64,000 bases of DNA from contig JAPQWV010000736.1 of assembly GCA_027422505.1 (NCBI GenBank), positions 1 through 64,000 of the forward strand, read 5' to 3'. Below, piece by piece: positions 33,974-45,112 of the stretch. Positions within the stretch are counted from its first letter, which is position 1; the number at the start of each line of letters is the position of its first letter. The DNA comes from Craterostigma plantagineum (taxonomy: Eukaryota > Streptophyta > Magnoliopsida > Lamiales > Linderniaceae). The notes below the pieces were generated by a model. It did no database searches. It saw only the letters and a list, made by a program, of their open reading frames with translations, and was not told the origin of the DNA. A program made the translations under genes and the position numbers.

Positions 33974-36620
33974 TGTCAGGACCCGTCGTCCCGCCCTCGT
34001 ATTCCGTTCTAATCCTAAGTATCTAATGCTTTGTTATCGCGCAAAAGCGTAAAAATGCGAATAAAATTTTTCCTTTTAAAACTACGTGCGGAAGTCTTAT
34101 ACACATGTCAAAAGAATGTTCGCAAATCGTTCTACAATTCGTCGTAGTCATGTCTATACAGAAGACAAGTGTGGGTGTGTGTGTGTGTGTGTGCAGCCAA
34201 AAGCTTCCTATGCGCCCAGCCTTCACAGGTCGTCATCCATACACACACTCCCACCTCAAAAGCAGCCGGATAGCTTCAAAAGATCGGCCTCGCATAAAAG
34301 TCGGATCACGTACCGTGATCGTCGGTACCTACAGCACGTAACATAAACAATGAGCCACCGAGGCTCAGTAAGCAGAAATTATGCATGTATGCACGTGTCC
34401 TAACGAACGACAATCCACGCCGTCGTTTTCTAACGCTCATACTCTTTTTCTCATACTCTTACTTCATACGGGCCCTCGGCTTTCAGTCCCACTATACGCC
34501 ATCCTTAGAGATCTCAAGTGTGGAGGTTCACACACTAGAAGGTCACCTGAAGGAATCTTCCCTTACTCAGTGTGGCCTCCACGCGAGCGCTTCTCACTGG
34601 TAGCCAACACCGAGCCACTAACCACGGAGGTCACCCGAAGGAATCTTCCCTCTTGGTAGTGCTTTACATGCTAGAAGGTCACCCGAAGGAATCTTCCGTT
34701 ACTCAGCGTGTGCCCCGGGCCGCATCCTCCAGGTTGCATCTCCCGCATACGGGGTATTTCCCCCAGCCTCTTATACAGGCCTTATAGCTTCATTCGCCTT
34801 ACTGGCTGCACAGGGGAAGCCGTGACTCTTCATTCGAGTCGACACAGACGCCACTATCGGCGAGTATACATCGCACACAGGCGATCTTACGCACGCTCAT
34901 ACCTCGCGTCTTATACACTACGCATGCGTGCAAATGCTCATGCTATGCTCATGTACATATTCTAATCATGCCATCATGCACATAATTTAATCGTATCATA
35001 CGTACACATTTCATACAAAATTCACGAGCACGTAATTCACATAATTGGACGCAGGCAAGTTACGTGTCGTAGTTGAATTTCTACTTACCTGTAGTCCAAG
35101 CTCAATTAGCGTATTGCCTCGTGAACCTCCTAACGTTCGACCTTTTTAAATAAAAAGGGTTAATTTGTTAGTACCCTGCTTTCTTAGCTAATTCATCGAA
35201 ATAATTTAATTCTGTCTTATTACTTATTTGGACTTGTATAAATTTTCTAGACTCCAATTCATATAGCTAGGCGAAAGTGATTAGGACTTGGTATCAATCG
35301 ATCTTTAATTGGTTCAATTCCAATCAAGTTTCGATCCCTAAGAGATTTCTCACTTATCATCTAAATTCCTTACACTATAAGCTCGGCGAAAGTCGCTTGA
35401 TTCTACTAGGTTTCGCCCGAAACCATGTGGGTTTCGCCGAGTTTTTCCTTCGATCGAGAGTTCCCCTTTCGATCGATTTACGAGTTTCGCTCGTCGATTG
35501 CATGTGCATGGGCGAGTTTCGCCGCGTTTCTTCGTTGGCATGGCGTCACTACTTTCGCCCGAAACTATGCATGGTGAAAGGGTTAATTTGATCCGATTGC
35601 ATGGGCTTGGGGTTGAGTTTCCCCGAGATCTATATCGGTCGAGACTCCCCTTTCATTAGTTAATTTCGATCAATTTTATAGATTGGACTTGAGTTTCGAT
35701 CGATACTCATGTGTTAAAATGAGTTTCGGTCGAAACTCATATCTTATTGAGTTTACTATTCAGAACTAATTTGAATCAAATTGAATTCATGTTTCTCACG
35801 TCGCTCGAAATATAAAAATCAATTTCCTAATTTCGATCGAAACTCAACTGTTCATTTGGTTGAAACTGCTTTCTTTCCAAATTTTCCAGTCGACAGTTCT
35901 GCATTTCATCCTTTCTTGTTACCCAAATCGTGTGATTCCCTCTTACAGCAGAATATCTAAGTTATAAGTTGTATATAAACCATCCTAGAACTGATTTTAC
36001 TTAAATCGGGACTTTAACGCTAATTTATATCTCGCATTTAAGGTTTCGGTGTTCTTCTTCAACTACTTTGCTTTTAATACCATTAATACCTTCAACTACA
36101 CCTAAGATACAAAATTAAAAGCTTGAGGAGGGTATTCACTTACAAATCTCGAAATCCTTAGCTAGTTGAGGTGCTCTTTGTTCGATTTCTGTCTCGGCTC
36201 CTTTCTCCTTCTTGCTTTTCGCACTTTTTCTTAAGTGGTTTTGTGAGGTTTAATTATTAGTAGATATTTGTCTTGGCTTTTGAGGATTAGGACATGGGCT
36301 TTTCCAAATTTTAGGGAAATTGGTCCCTCCATGTGGGCCTTTCCACAATTGGACCTAAATATTGATTTCTAGTCCAATATTAATTAAATCCTAGTCCAAT
36401 CTATCATTTGCCATTTCCGAAAATTTGCCCTTCCAATTTAGGGTTCATAATGGACCCAAAGTCCTTCGAACTTAATTGCACATAATTCGCGTAGCATTCA
36501 CGAGCATAAAATTCATAACATCGCGTACGCATATATCATATACGAAATTAACGTAAAATCACATAAGTCATACACGTAAATTTATTGGCCGACCTAATTT
36601 GCGGGGACCGGGGTCCTACA
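33974..36620 (-). repeat. Element B 5' LTR
   Basis: This uninterrupted 2647-bp LTR shows the empty site for element E (CATAC at 34452-34456). It carries a (GT)n run at about 34175-34192 where the 3' LTR has only a few repeats, and tandem ggtcac...gaaggaatcttccct units at about 34540-34700. Confidence 0.95.
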
Positions 36621-36625
36621 CACAA
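36621..36625. repeat. TSD of element B (right copy, CACAA)
   Basis: This pairs with 10155-10159. Confidence 0.93.
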
Positions 36626-38809
36626 TATGCACACTCGACTGTCCCCTTTCTATCACCACTCATCACGTCTCAACTAACGTATAGACCCCACGCCTAATCC
36701 TACAGGATTATGGTTTGCACTTCAGGTGTCGCTCACGCACTCGAGTAGGAGTGATTCACCCCCGTCCCCGCTAATCCCCGACGGTTTGCACCTCAGTACC
36801 AGAGTAGACGAGTGGCTCACCCCCGTCTCCCGCCTCAACGGTTTTGCACCTCCGATCCTGAGTAGACGAGTCGCTCACGCCCGTCTCCCGCCGTCTACAC
36901 TTTAAGATGGTTTGCACCTCAGGTGCGTGAGCGACACCTGAGCAGACGAGTCCGCTCACACCCGTCTCCCATCTCACTCACCTATTACCTAGGACGATTT
37001 GCACCTCAGTATCTGAGTAGATGAGTGGCTCACCCCCATCTCCTGCCTCTATGGTTTCCCGCCTCAACAGTTTGCACCTCAGATATTGAGTAGACGAGTC
37101 GCTCAAGCTCGTCTCCCGCCCAACTCGCCTCTCGCCCAATACCCTAATACTCACCCCAACTTTACCTTAACCCGCACCCCACTCATCGACGTAATGTCAC
37201 CATTTTATACGGTGCTCGACTTCCCCCTGCCGTGATATGCACGTGCAGTGCAAATAATATACACATGACGTGACATGCATGTACAATATAAATAATGTAC
37301 ATATGACGTGCAACAATTATAAAGCACGTAAAACACATATTCGCCCAGTCTTATAATTCACTGAATTTACATAAGCACATAGTCATCAAAGCACATAATC
37401 ACGTTACACATATAATCACATATTTCATGAAATTCACATAAAAGGGTTACGTGTCGTAGGTGGATTTCACCTATCTATCGTCCAAGCTAACTGCACTTAC
37501 TATCTTGCCTTGTGGTATTCCTATCGTTCGACCCTTGGACAGAAATATTGAAATGTCAGTACGCTTTCTAACTTAAAGGAATATTAAATAATTTTGACTT
37601 GGCTATATGAAGTACTAAAACCCTAAGTCGCCCGACTAGGGATCTAAGTTCTCTATGCATCAAAATTCTCCAATCGCCCTATTTGTGGTGTGGAATCGCA
37701 GAGGTCTTCATTAGGTCGTCAAGTCGCCCGATTCAACGTTTGTGGAGTTTACCATTCGCCCGATTTGCCAAGTTGGAGGCTTAGTTTTGCCGTGCCATGA
37801 CGTCATTCCTTATTGATAGCCCGATTTGTGGTAGCAAAAGTGGAAGTCGTTGAGCTCATTTATCCCTCCAAATCGGCCGATTTATGCATCAATTCCTTGC
37901 TTTCGCCGAGAGTTTGTTCCATGCACCAATCGCCCGATTCTAGCTCTTGTTTAACTTAGTCGCCCGATTTTACTTAACACCAATCGCCCGATTCGTTCAT
38001 AGGGTTTGCTAACTTCGATCAAAATCACTTCGAGCTGCCTTCTCCTTCAAAATCTAATTCTTAACTCACCATCCTTTCCAGGTATAATTCTAAGAAGTCA
38101 CGTTTGGATAAGTTACATATGAAACCCTAAAATTACTAGCTAACTTAAGAGTCGAAATCCTCCTTAGAAATTATCCTAATACAGGAAACTGATACTCCTT
38201 AACTCCTTTTAATCCTTATGTTACGTAAAGTGCTACATATAAGAATTAGAAATTAATTTACAAGCTATAGATAAGATAAAGCCATACCTTCCTAATTAGA
38301 ATTCTTGTCTTTGATCTATGCTTCTTTCCTCGACCTTCGTTGTCCTTGGAGTTCTTTTCTTTACTTAGGGTTTTTACTTAAATGAACTCATACCATCGAA
38401 TAGCTTAACCCCTAGATAAACTTCAAGTTACTAGAAGTAGAGTTGATGGGACATGTCACATGAGGTAACGTGGCTTTCCTTATGTTTAAGCAACTAATCC
38501 TTATCTTATAACACTTGGGCCTAAGTCCAAATTTAGACATAGCCCAATGGAGTATAGAATTCACACTTTATTCCTATTAGTACCATATAAAATTCGAGTT
38601 TCCCATATCTAATAATTTATTAATACTTTCTCTACCAAAAAGAGAATTATATATCTTATATGAAATTATTCTAAGTTCTATTTTATTTTCCTATTCGTTC
38701 AGTAATCCTAGTAGCATATAAGCACATAGGCACATAACCTGAAATCACAAAAACACATATTTTGCACATATTCACAGATTAGTATGTTCATAAAATTTGG
38801 GGTATTACA
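36626..38809 (-). repeat. Element D 3' LTR, proximal piece
   Basis: This piece continues the D LTR and ends ...ggggtattaca at 38809. It includes six tandem units starting with a ggtttgcacctc block (36711-37130). Relative to the 5' LTR it lacks about 390 bp (near 37655) and keeps about 290 bp (37822-38112) that the 5' LTR lacks. Confidence 0.92.
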
Positions 38810-38824
38810 TCCTCCCCCCCTAAA
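38810..38824 (-). other. Polypurine tract of element D
   Basis: On the minus strand a ttttagggggggagga-type run abuts the 3' LTR. Confidence 0.8.
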
Positions 38825-38839
38825 AGAATATCGCCCCCG

Positions 38840-38900
38840 AAATTCGTCTACGGGTGAACTTGGGGTAATGACCTATTTCGCATCCAAGTAATTTCCTTGA
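38840..38900 (-). pseudogene. Element D pol scar (last codons only)
   Basis: On the minus strand one frame gives EIGHYPKFTR, which aligns with the last residues of the C pol ([10 protein letters not shown]). The rest of pol is gone. The roughly 170 bp up to 39070 resemble no other part of these elements and may be filler at the deletion joint. Confidence 0.65.
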
Positions 38901-39069
38901 TCAAAATTTGTTAACTTACACAACTTACTTCATGTAAGTTGGTGATAAGCTTCAGAATTTTGAATTACTTCGGTATTAGAATCAGGTTTAGATTTGAAAT
39001 TAATCGTGTAAACATGTGATGCAAAAATCACTTGATCTAAACGTGGGTATACGTTAGATATTTAACCTA

Positions 39070-40269
39070 TCAGTCACCATCGTTGGGTTTGGTTCCTCAT
39101 CTTCATTAGTTAACGCAAATACTCGAGCTGTGGTTGGGGCTAGTGGTGGTCATACTACCGGTGGAACTGGATTTTGGGGTAGGTTTACTCGACAAGCTCG
39201 GGAAAAATGTCCCGGATGTCCACATCGATAACATTGAGGATCATTTCTGGGTCCTGGGCCATAGCAAATACCTGCATGGTATCGCCCACATTGCTGGCAC
39301 TGGGGATGCATTACAGGTCGACTAGGAAAATTGGTTGGTCCCAGCGATGTACATTCACTCTTTTTGCATTAATATTACTGACCTAGTTAAAAATAAATAA
39401 AAATTGGTTGGTCCTAGTTTTGGCCTCGGCTGGTGGTTTGGTTGTCCTGGATATCTACCTTGATTATTGTTGGGGCCTCCTTCGAAATATTGTCGCTTTT
39501 GGTCACCTCCACCCCCTTGGTGATTTTCAGTTTTCTTTTTCGCATGCTGCCAAAACTTGGGCCTCTGCCTGCTCTGCAACAAGTGCTCGCTCTGCTACTT
39601 GAGCGAACCTCAAATCTTGAGTTCCTACCATGCTCACGTCTCGGTAGATCACGGGTTTGAGACCTACCTGGAATCTCCCTATCTTCAGAGAATTAGTCGC
39701 CACCATGTGTGGGGCGAAGCAGGACAACTCCTCAAACTTGCGGATATATTCTGCGATAGGTTTTTCGCCTTGTTTGAGGTTGATGAACTCATTCAGCTTC
39801 TGAGTTCGATTGTGCGTCGTGAGGTACTTCTCATAGAATAATTCTTAAAATCGTTCCCACGCCATATTGATTGGATCTTGTAGGATTTTGATGGTATCCC
39901 ACCAAAACCTAGCGTTTCCTCTAAGCATAGAAATGGCACATAGCACATTTTCATCTTCGGTTGCTCGGCCGTACAAGAACATGTCTTCTACGGTACGTAA
40001 CCAATCCTCTGCCATCATAGGATCGGTAGCGTACGCAAATGTCGGGGGATTCAGTTTACGAAATTGCTCTCCTATGATTTCTATGCGCTCCGGCTTTGGA
40101 GATTGACGAGGCTCTGAAGGATTTTGATTACGGATAAACTCATTGAACTGATCTGATTGTCGTTGGATCAGCTCGGTAAGTCGCAGAATCACTGAGCCCC
40201 ATTCAGTGGTAGGGGACTCCGTTCGGTCCTACGACTAGTCTCGCCCACTTCTCTACGTCCTTTCGGCAT
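39070..40269 (-). pseudogene. Element D gag, frameshifted, ending at the protease linker
   Basis: Starting at ATG 40267-40269 (MPKGRREVGETSR) the frame shifts within 30 codons, near 40200. It then reads LTELIQRQSDQFNEF, RIEIIGEQFRKLNPP, LRGNARFWWDT, then (after breaks near 39845 and 39585) the MVATNSLKIGRFQ block, and finally the zinc knuckle CYRCGHPGHFSRAC (about 39200-39240). The linker ARVFALTNE...NPTMVT ends at about 39075, just before where the protease should begin. The gag is Tekay-type like that of B and C. It is not functional. Confidence 0.9.
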
Positions 40270-40411
40270 TCTATGATCTATAAGTAGTCAAATAAGCAAG
40301 TATATCATTGTAGGCAAACAATCACATCGTACCGTAAAACTTATAGGCAAGGCTGATCCTCCACGCTCTCGAGCGGCCGTACATGGATAGTCTACAGAAT
40401 CTATATCCCAA

Positions 40412-40423
40412 GCTCTGATACCA
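40412..40423 (-). other. PBS of element D (initiator Met tRNA)
   Basis: TGGTATCAGAGC on the minus strand lies two bases from the 5' LTR. Confidence 0.92.
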
Positions 40424-40425
40424 CC

Positions 40426-43097
40426 TGTGGCGACCCTCACTTCTAATCGTAATTAGTGGCAGATATTCGCAACATAAGTCGCGGAAGACCCGTCTAACAA
40501 AAACTTTTTCCTAAATAAAATATATTACAACAAAAATCGTCTGCAGTGTCATCACTATGCACGGGCCGTGGTCCCAAAATGGCAAAATACCAAAAACCCT
40601 AACGTCGCTCCATAGGTCACATCCATGTACAGTCCCGCCCTCAAAAGTCCGTGGAGCACCGCCGTCAGCCCGCCTCAGCCACGACGCTCATCAGCGTCGG
40701 GTTCGGTACCTACAACATGTAAACCTTGAGCCCATGCTCAGTAGGTTAAATATGCATGTATGCAACATGCCCTCGATCCCATCTCCACACACCTCACAAT
40801 ATGCACACTCGACTCTCCCCTTTCTATCACCACTCATCACGTCTCAACTAACGTCTAGACCCACGCCTAACCCTACAGGATTACGGTTTGCACCTCATGT
40901 GTCGCTCACGCACTCGAGTAGACGAGTGATTCACCCCCGTCTCCCGCTAATCCCCGACGGTTTGCACCTCAGTACCAGATTAGACGAGTGGCTCACCCCC
41001 GTCTCCCGCCTCTACGGTTTTGCACCTCCGATCCTGAGTAGACGAGTCGCTCACGCCCGTCTCCCGCCGTCTACACTTTAAGATGGTTTGCACCTCAGTT
41101 GTCGCTCACGCACCTGAGTAGACGAGTCCGCTCACGCCCGTCTCCCATCTCACTCACCTATTACCTAGGACGATTTGCACCTCAGTATCTGAGTAGATGA
41201 GTGGCTCACTCCCATCTCCTGCCTCTACGGTTTCCCGCCTCAACGGTTTGCACCTCAGAAAAATTGATTAGACAAGTCGCTCAAGCCCGTCTCCCGCCCA
41301 ACTCGCCTCTCGCCCAATACCCTAATACTCACCCCAACTTTACCAACCTGCACCCCACTCACGACGTAACCAAAACGTCACCGTTTTATACGGTGCTCGA
41401 CTTCCCCATGACGTGAGATGCACGTGCAGTGCAAATAATATACACATGACGTGACATGCATGTACAATATAAATAACGTACATATGACGTGCAACAATTA
41501 TAAAGCACGTAAAACACATATTCGGCCAGTCTTATAATTCACCGAATTTACATAAGCAGGTAGTCCTCAAAGCACATAATCACGTTACACATATAATTAC
41601 ATATTTCATGAAATTCACATAAAAGGGTTACGTGTCGTAGGTGGATATCAACTACCTGTCGTCCAAGCTAACTGCACTTACTATCTTGCCTTGTGGTATT
41701 AATATCGTTCGACCCTTGGACATAAATATTGGAATGTCAGTACGCTTTATAACTTAAAGGAATATTAAATAATTTTGACTTGGCTATATGAAGTACTAAA
41801 ACCCTAAGTCGCCCGACTAGGGATCTAAGTTCTCTATGCATCTAAGTTCGCCCGATCTGTATTACTCATGCAAGGGTTAGGACCATTTATATTTCCTTTA
41901 TGAGCTAAGACTCGTCCGATCCATCAATCCTTCAAATCGTCCGATTATACTATGCATGGGAGTGGGTTTTACTCAATTTCTTGAAGCTCTAAAATCGCCC
42001 GATTGGTGTCACACCCACATGCATGAGTTTTGCCCGATTCATTGTAGGTTTCGCCGAGTTCTATCCATCATCATTTCGCCCGATTGAAGGGGTTTCTAAG
42101 TCAAATCGTCGAGGCTTCTTTGAGGTGTAAATTGCCCGATTTGCATGGCAAATCGCCTTTAGGTGATGACAAATCGCCCGATTCACCGAGTTCTCACTTG
42201 GTTCTTTGATTCGCCCGATTCATGCATGTGTTAAGTTCTCCAATCGCACGATTTGTGGTGTGGAATTGCAGAGGTCTTCATTAGGTCGTCATGTCGTCCG
42301 ATTCAACGTTTGTGGAGTTTACCATTCGCCCGATTTCCCAAGTTGGAGGCTTAGTTTCGCCGTGCCATGACGTCATTCCATATTGATAGGTTACATATGA
42401 TAAGTTACATATGAAACCCTAAAATTACTAACTAACTTAAGAGTCGAAATCCTCCTTGGAAATTATCCTAATCTAGGAAACTGATACTCCTTAACTCCTT
42501 TATCCTTATATTACATAAAGTGCTACATATAAGAATTAGAAATTAATTTACAAGCTATAGATAAGATAAAGCCATACCTTCTTAATTAGAATTCTTGTCT
42601 TTGATATATGCTTCTTTCCTCGACCTTCGTTGTCCTTGGAGTTCTTTTCTTTACTTAGGGTTTTTACTTAAATGAACTCATAACATCGAATAGCTTAACC
42701 CCTAGATAAACTTCAAGTTACTAAAAGTAGAGTTGATGGGACATGTCACATGAGGTAACGTGGCTTTCCTTATGTTTAAGCAACTAATCCTTATCTTATA
42801 ACACTTGGGCTTAAGTCCTAATTTAGAGATAGCCCAATTGAGTTTAGAATTCACACTTTATTCCTATTAGTACCATATAAAATTCGAGTTTCCCATATCT
42901 AATAATTTATTAATACTTTCTCTACCAAGAAGAGAATTATATATCTTATATGAAATATTCTAAGTTCTATTTTAATTCATATACGGTCAGTAATCCTAGT
43001 AGCATATAAGCACATAGGCATATAACCTAAAATCACATACACATATTTTGCACACAAATTCACAGATTAGCATGTTCATAAAATTCGGGGTATTACA
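40426..43097 (-). repeat. Element D 5' LTR
   Basis: This 2672-bp LTR has the uninterrupted B target site at 40795-40799. It carries the tandem array of about 57-86-bp units (40884-41310) and a stretch rich in cgcccgatt words (about 41800-42330). A long frame at 40557-41081 is made by the repeat units and is not a gene. Confidence 0.93.
40884..41310 (-). repeat. Six-unit tandem array in the D LTR
   Basis: On the plus strand ggtttgcacctc-type unit starts lie near 40884, 40959, 41016, 41085, 41171 and 41245. Each is followed by gagtagacgagt, gctcac and cccgtctcccgcc. Within a unit AGACG and CGTCT can pair around the middle. The same array is in the partner LTR at 36711-37130; C keeps only a trace. 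Confidence 0.85.
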
Positions 43098-43102
43098 TTA
43101 AC
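43098..43102. repeat. TSD of element D (right copy, TTAAC)
   Basis: This pairs with 9782-9786. Confidence 0.9.
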
Positions 43103-44022
43103 TAAGTAATACCTATTATTATATTTTTTTTGGTAACCGGGGAAAGCCGATGGTGAAACCCCGGGGCTGACACACTATCTGCTTAACAGGCCGACCAGGT
43201 CAATCGCACATGTCTGGGCCCATGTGGGCAGGCCTAGGGAAATGTCACAGGGATGAAATTCGAACCAGGGACCTCTACCAACATGACCCTAAGCGCCTCA
43301 GCTTGAACAGTAGAGCCAAGCCTCATCGGCTCCTATTATTATTATATTATTATAGCTACATTTCCTTCACGTTAGATTTTTCCTTTTTAGACTTAATTAG
43401 AGCTTCTAGTTACTTGAATGTTGTCCTATGTGATTGGTCTGATCAGATAACATGTGCGACTGAATTTTTTAATACTATTCTTGTCCGACTTTAGATTCTA
43501 ATTGATTAACTAACTTCATGCTATGATCGCCCGATTGTTTTGTTGCTCGGCGAAAGTTACGTACACTTATATATATAAAATATATATGTGGTGTCGGCCA
43601 AAACTATGTTCTGGGAGCATTGTCTTAAGTTCCTAGGTTACAATCGGTTGATTCTATCCTTCATTACCATGGACCGAATTTTGTTTCATGTTAAACACTT
43701 AGTTCCGCCGAATTCTAAAGTCTTGACCATATTTAAATTTTCCTAAGTCCTAATACCTTTCACATAAGTCATAATTCACGCGACAATTATATCATGTCGT
43801 CATATCAACACAGCATATATGAAACATGTAGCACATAGTTGAATAGACACATATAATCATTACAGACATGTACCCAAAATATTATTAGTAGATAAATCCA
43901 TGAAATAATTTACGTATTGATTTTCTTATAGTCCTAGCTTCTTTAGTTATAGATCCAACTAAGTTTCTAATTTACTGCTAATTAAATCGTAAGTCCCGTA
44001 ATTAAATTTTACGGGTATTACA
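43103..44022 (-). repeat. Truncated Tekay-like LTR (piece J, right part)
   Basis: This piece resumes the LTR interrupted by D and ends in tacgggtattaca at 44022, the LTR 5' terminus on the minus strand. A SINE is inserted near its left end. No polypurine tract or internal region follows on the right, so 44023 onward is the older host sequence. Confidence 0.75.
43123..43331 (-). mobile_element. tRNA-derived SINE (copy 2)
   Basis: This is the reverse complement of the SINE at 31511-31716, with the B-box (gattcgaacc on the plus strand, here aattcgaacc) near 43257 and a T run at its left end. The 11-bp direct repeat CCTATTATTAT flanks it (43112-43122 and 43332-43342). Confidence 0.9.
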
Positions 44023-45112
44023 CCACCGGCAAGACGGGCCTAGCAAACTAGTGACAAGTCAAGACCTCAAGACCAACCCCAAGTTAACCCTTTCGATCAA
44101 AGGTTCACGCAGGCTAGTACAGTCAATTGATCGATCAAGGACAATCCAAGCGTGTGATCGATCGATTACGAGTCAGTTTCAAATGCAGATAATCCACTGA
44201 TTCATCTTGTATCATTGTCACGGGCTCTCACTTCCTAGTGTGAACGGTTGGCACAACCGTATTGGACCCATCGACAAACAAGTCATACTTGTCGATGCAG
44301 TCATCCTACTGGAGACTTAGACTTGTGGACTAATTTTAATATTGCAGTATCTCAGTGCTTACTGGTGCCCCTCTCTGTCCCACATAATCAGTAACTGAAC
44401 TGCCAATATTTGGGTATTCTTAATTTGTCTTATCACCCAGACTGCAAGGTGAAATCTTTAGAATTTTAATTTATTTATCGAATAATAAATTAATTTTGAA
44501 TAAAATCATTCCATTAATAGAAGTAATCAAATTACATCACTAAACACTACCCAATTACCAAGTTGCCTTCATACTCCCGGTCCTCGAACGACATCTAGGG
44601 CAATACCTCAACAGCATATACCCTGCTGCATACGTAGTCATCGGTATCTCAGTCATCGATTCTTCTGAGGCATCTCCTTCACAGGGATGAGGATATCTTA
44701 CTCGAATTCAGTTATTGGAGGACATTTTCTTTCTTTACAGCTATCATTCAACTCTGTGTAATAAATGATGTTTCAGCTTTCTTGCGAGTGTGTGTCTCAT
44801 CCTCCCCTTGTAAGGTTTCAGATTCACCGACAAAAGGCATGAGGTTTGACATACAACCTAACTGCATGTATGTAACACCATATAGATAAGGTGCATTGGT
44901 TATGCTGGTATACCTGGGCTTTCAAACCAAGTCCCTTATGTGGATTATAGAAATCAAGTTTGTTCAAGAAAATGGTATGTTCTGTCTATTCTCGTCGGGT
45001 TAGGAGGTCCTCCAATTTTTTTATCTTGGAGTACAATCTTTCCCTTTCCTTAAGAGCAAGTCATATTTAGCTAAAACGTCCGTCGCTTTTTCTCTATGGG
45101 ATCTCAACTAAG
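44023..45112. other. Unassigned sequence between Tekay-like LTR and copia remnant
   Basis: I recognise no gene or terminal repeat here. It is AT-moderate with no long frame on either strand. Its position just upstream of copia RT suggests decayed retroelement sequence, but I cannot show it. Confidence 0.4.

Larger units (their letters stand above)
10160..36620 (-). mobile_element. Element B: Tekay-like Ty3 chromovirus with two nested elements
   Basis: B is flanked by CACAA and bounded by LTRs that read TGTAGGACCCCGG...GGGTCCTGACA on the minus strand. Without its passengers the element is roughly 9.9 kb: 5' LTR at 33974-36620, PBS, gag start at 33308-33817, gag end and pol at 19462-23394, PPT, and 3' LTR at 10160-10634 plus 17267-19426. 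E interrupts the 3' LTR and C interrupts gag. The two LTRs differ at about 29 positions over 2.6 kb by my visual count (about 1 percent). Pol has several frameshifts, so B is dead. Confidence 0.93.
9787..43097 (-). mobile_element. Element D: Tekay-like Ty3 chromovirus, pol-less, with nested insertions
   Basis: D is bounded by TGTGGCGACCC...GTATTACA LTRs and the TSD TTAAC. Without the nested material it is about 6.8 kb: a 3' LTR (9787-10159 plus 36626-38809), a 1.6-kb internal region (38810-40425) and a 5' LTR (40426-43097). Element B is inserted in the 3' LTR. The internal region holds only a decayed gag and a few terminal pol codons, so D could have moved only with proteins from other elements or has lost pol since insertion. 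The LTRs differ by several percent and by two large deletions, making D the oldest dated layer of the nest. Confidence 0.92.

Noticed and set aside
40557..41081. 174-codon plus-strand frame in the D LTR
   Set aside because: It is produced by in-phase tandem repeat units; the partner LTR has the same units with the frame broken.
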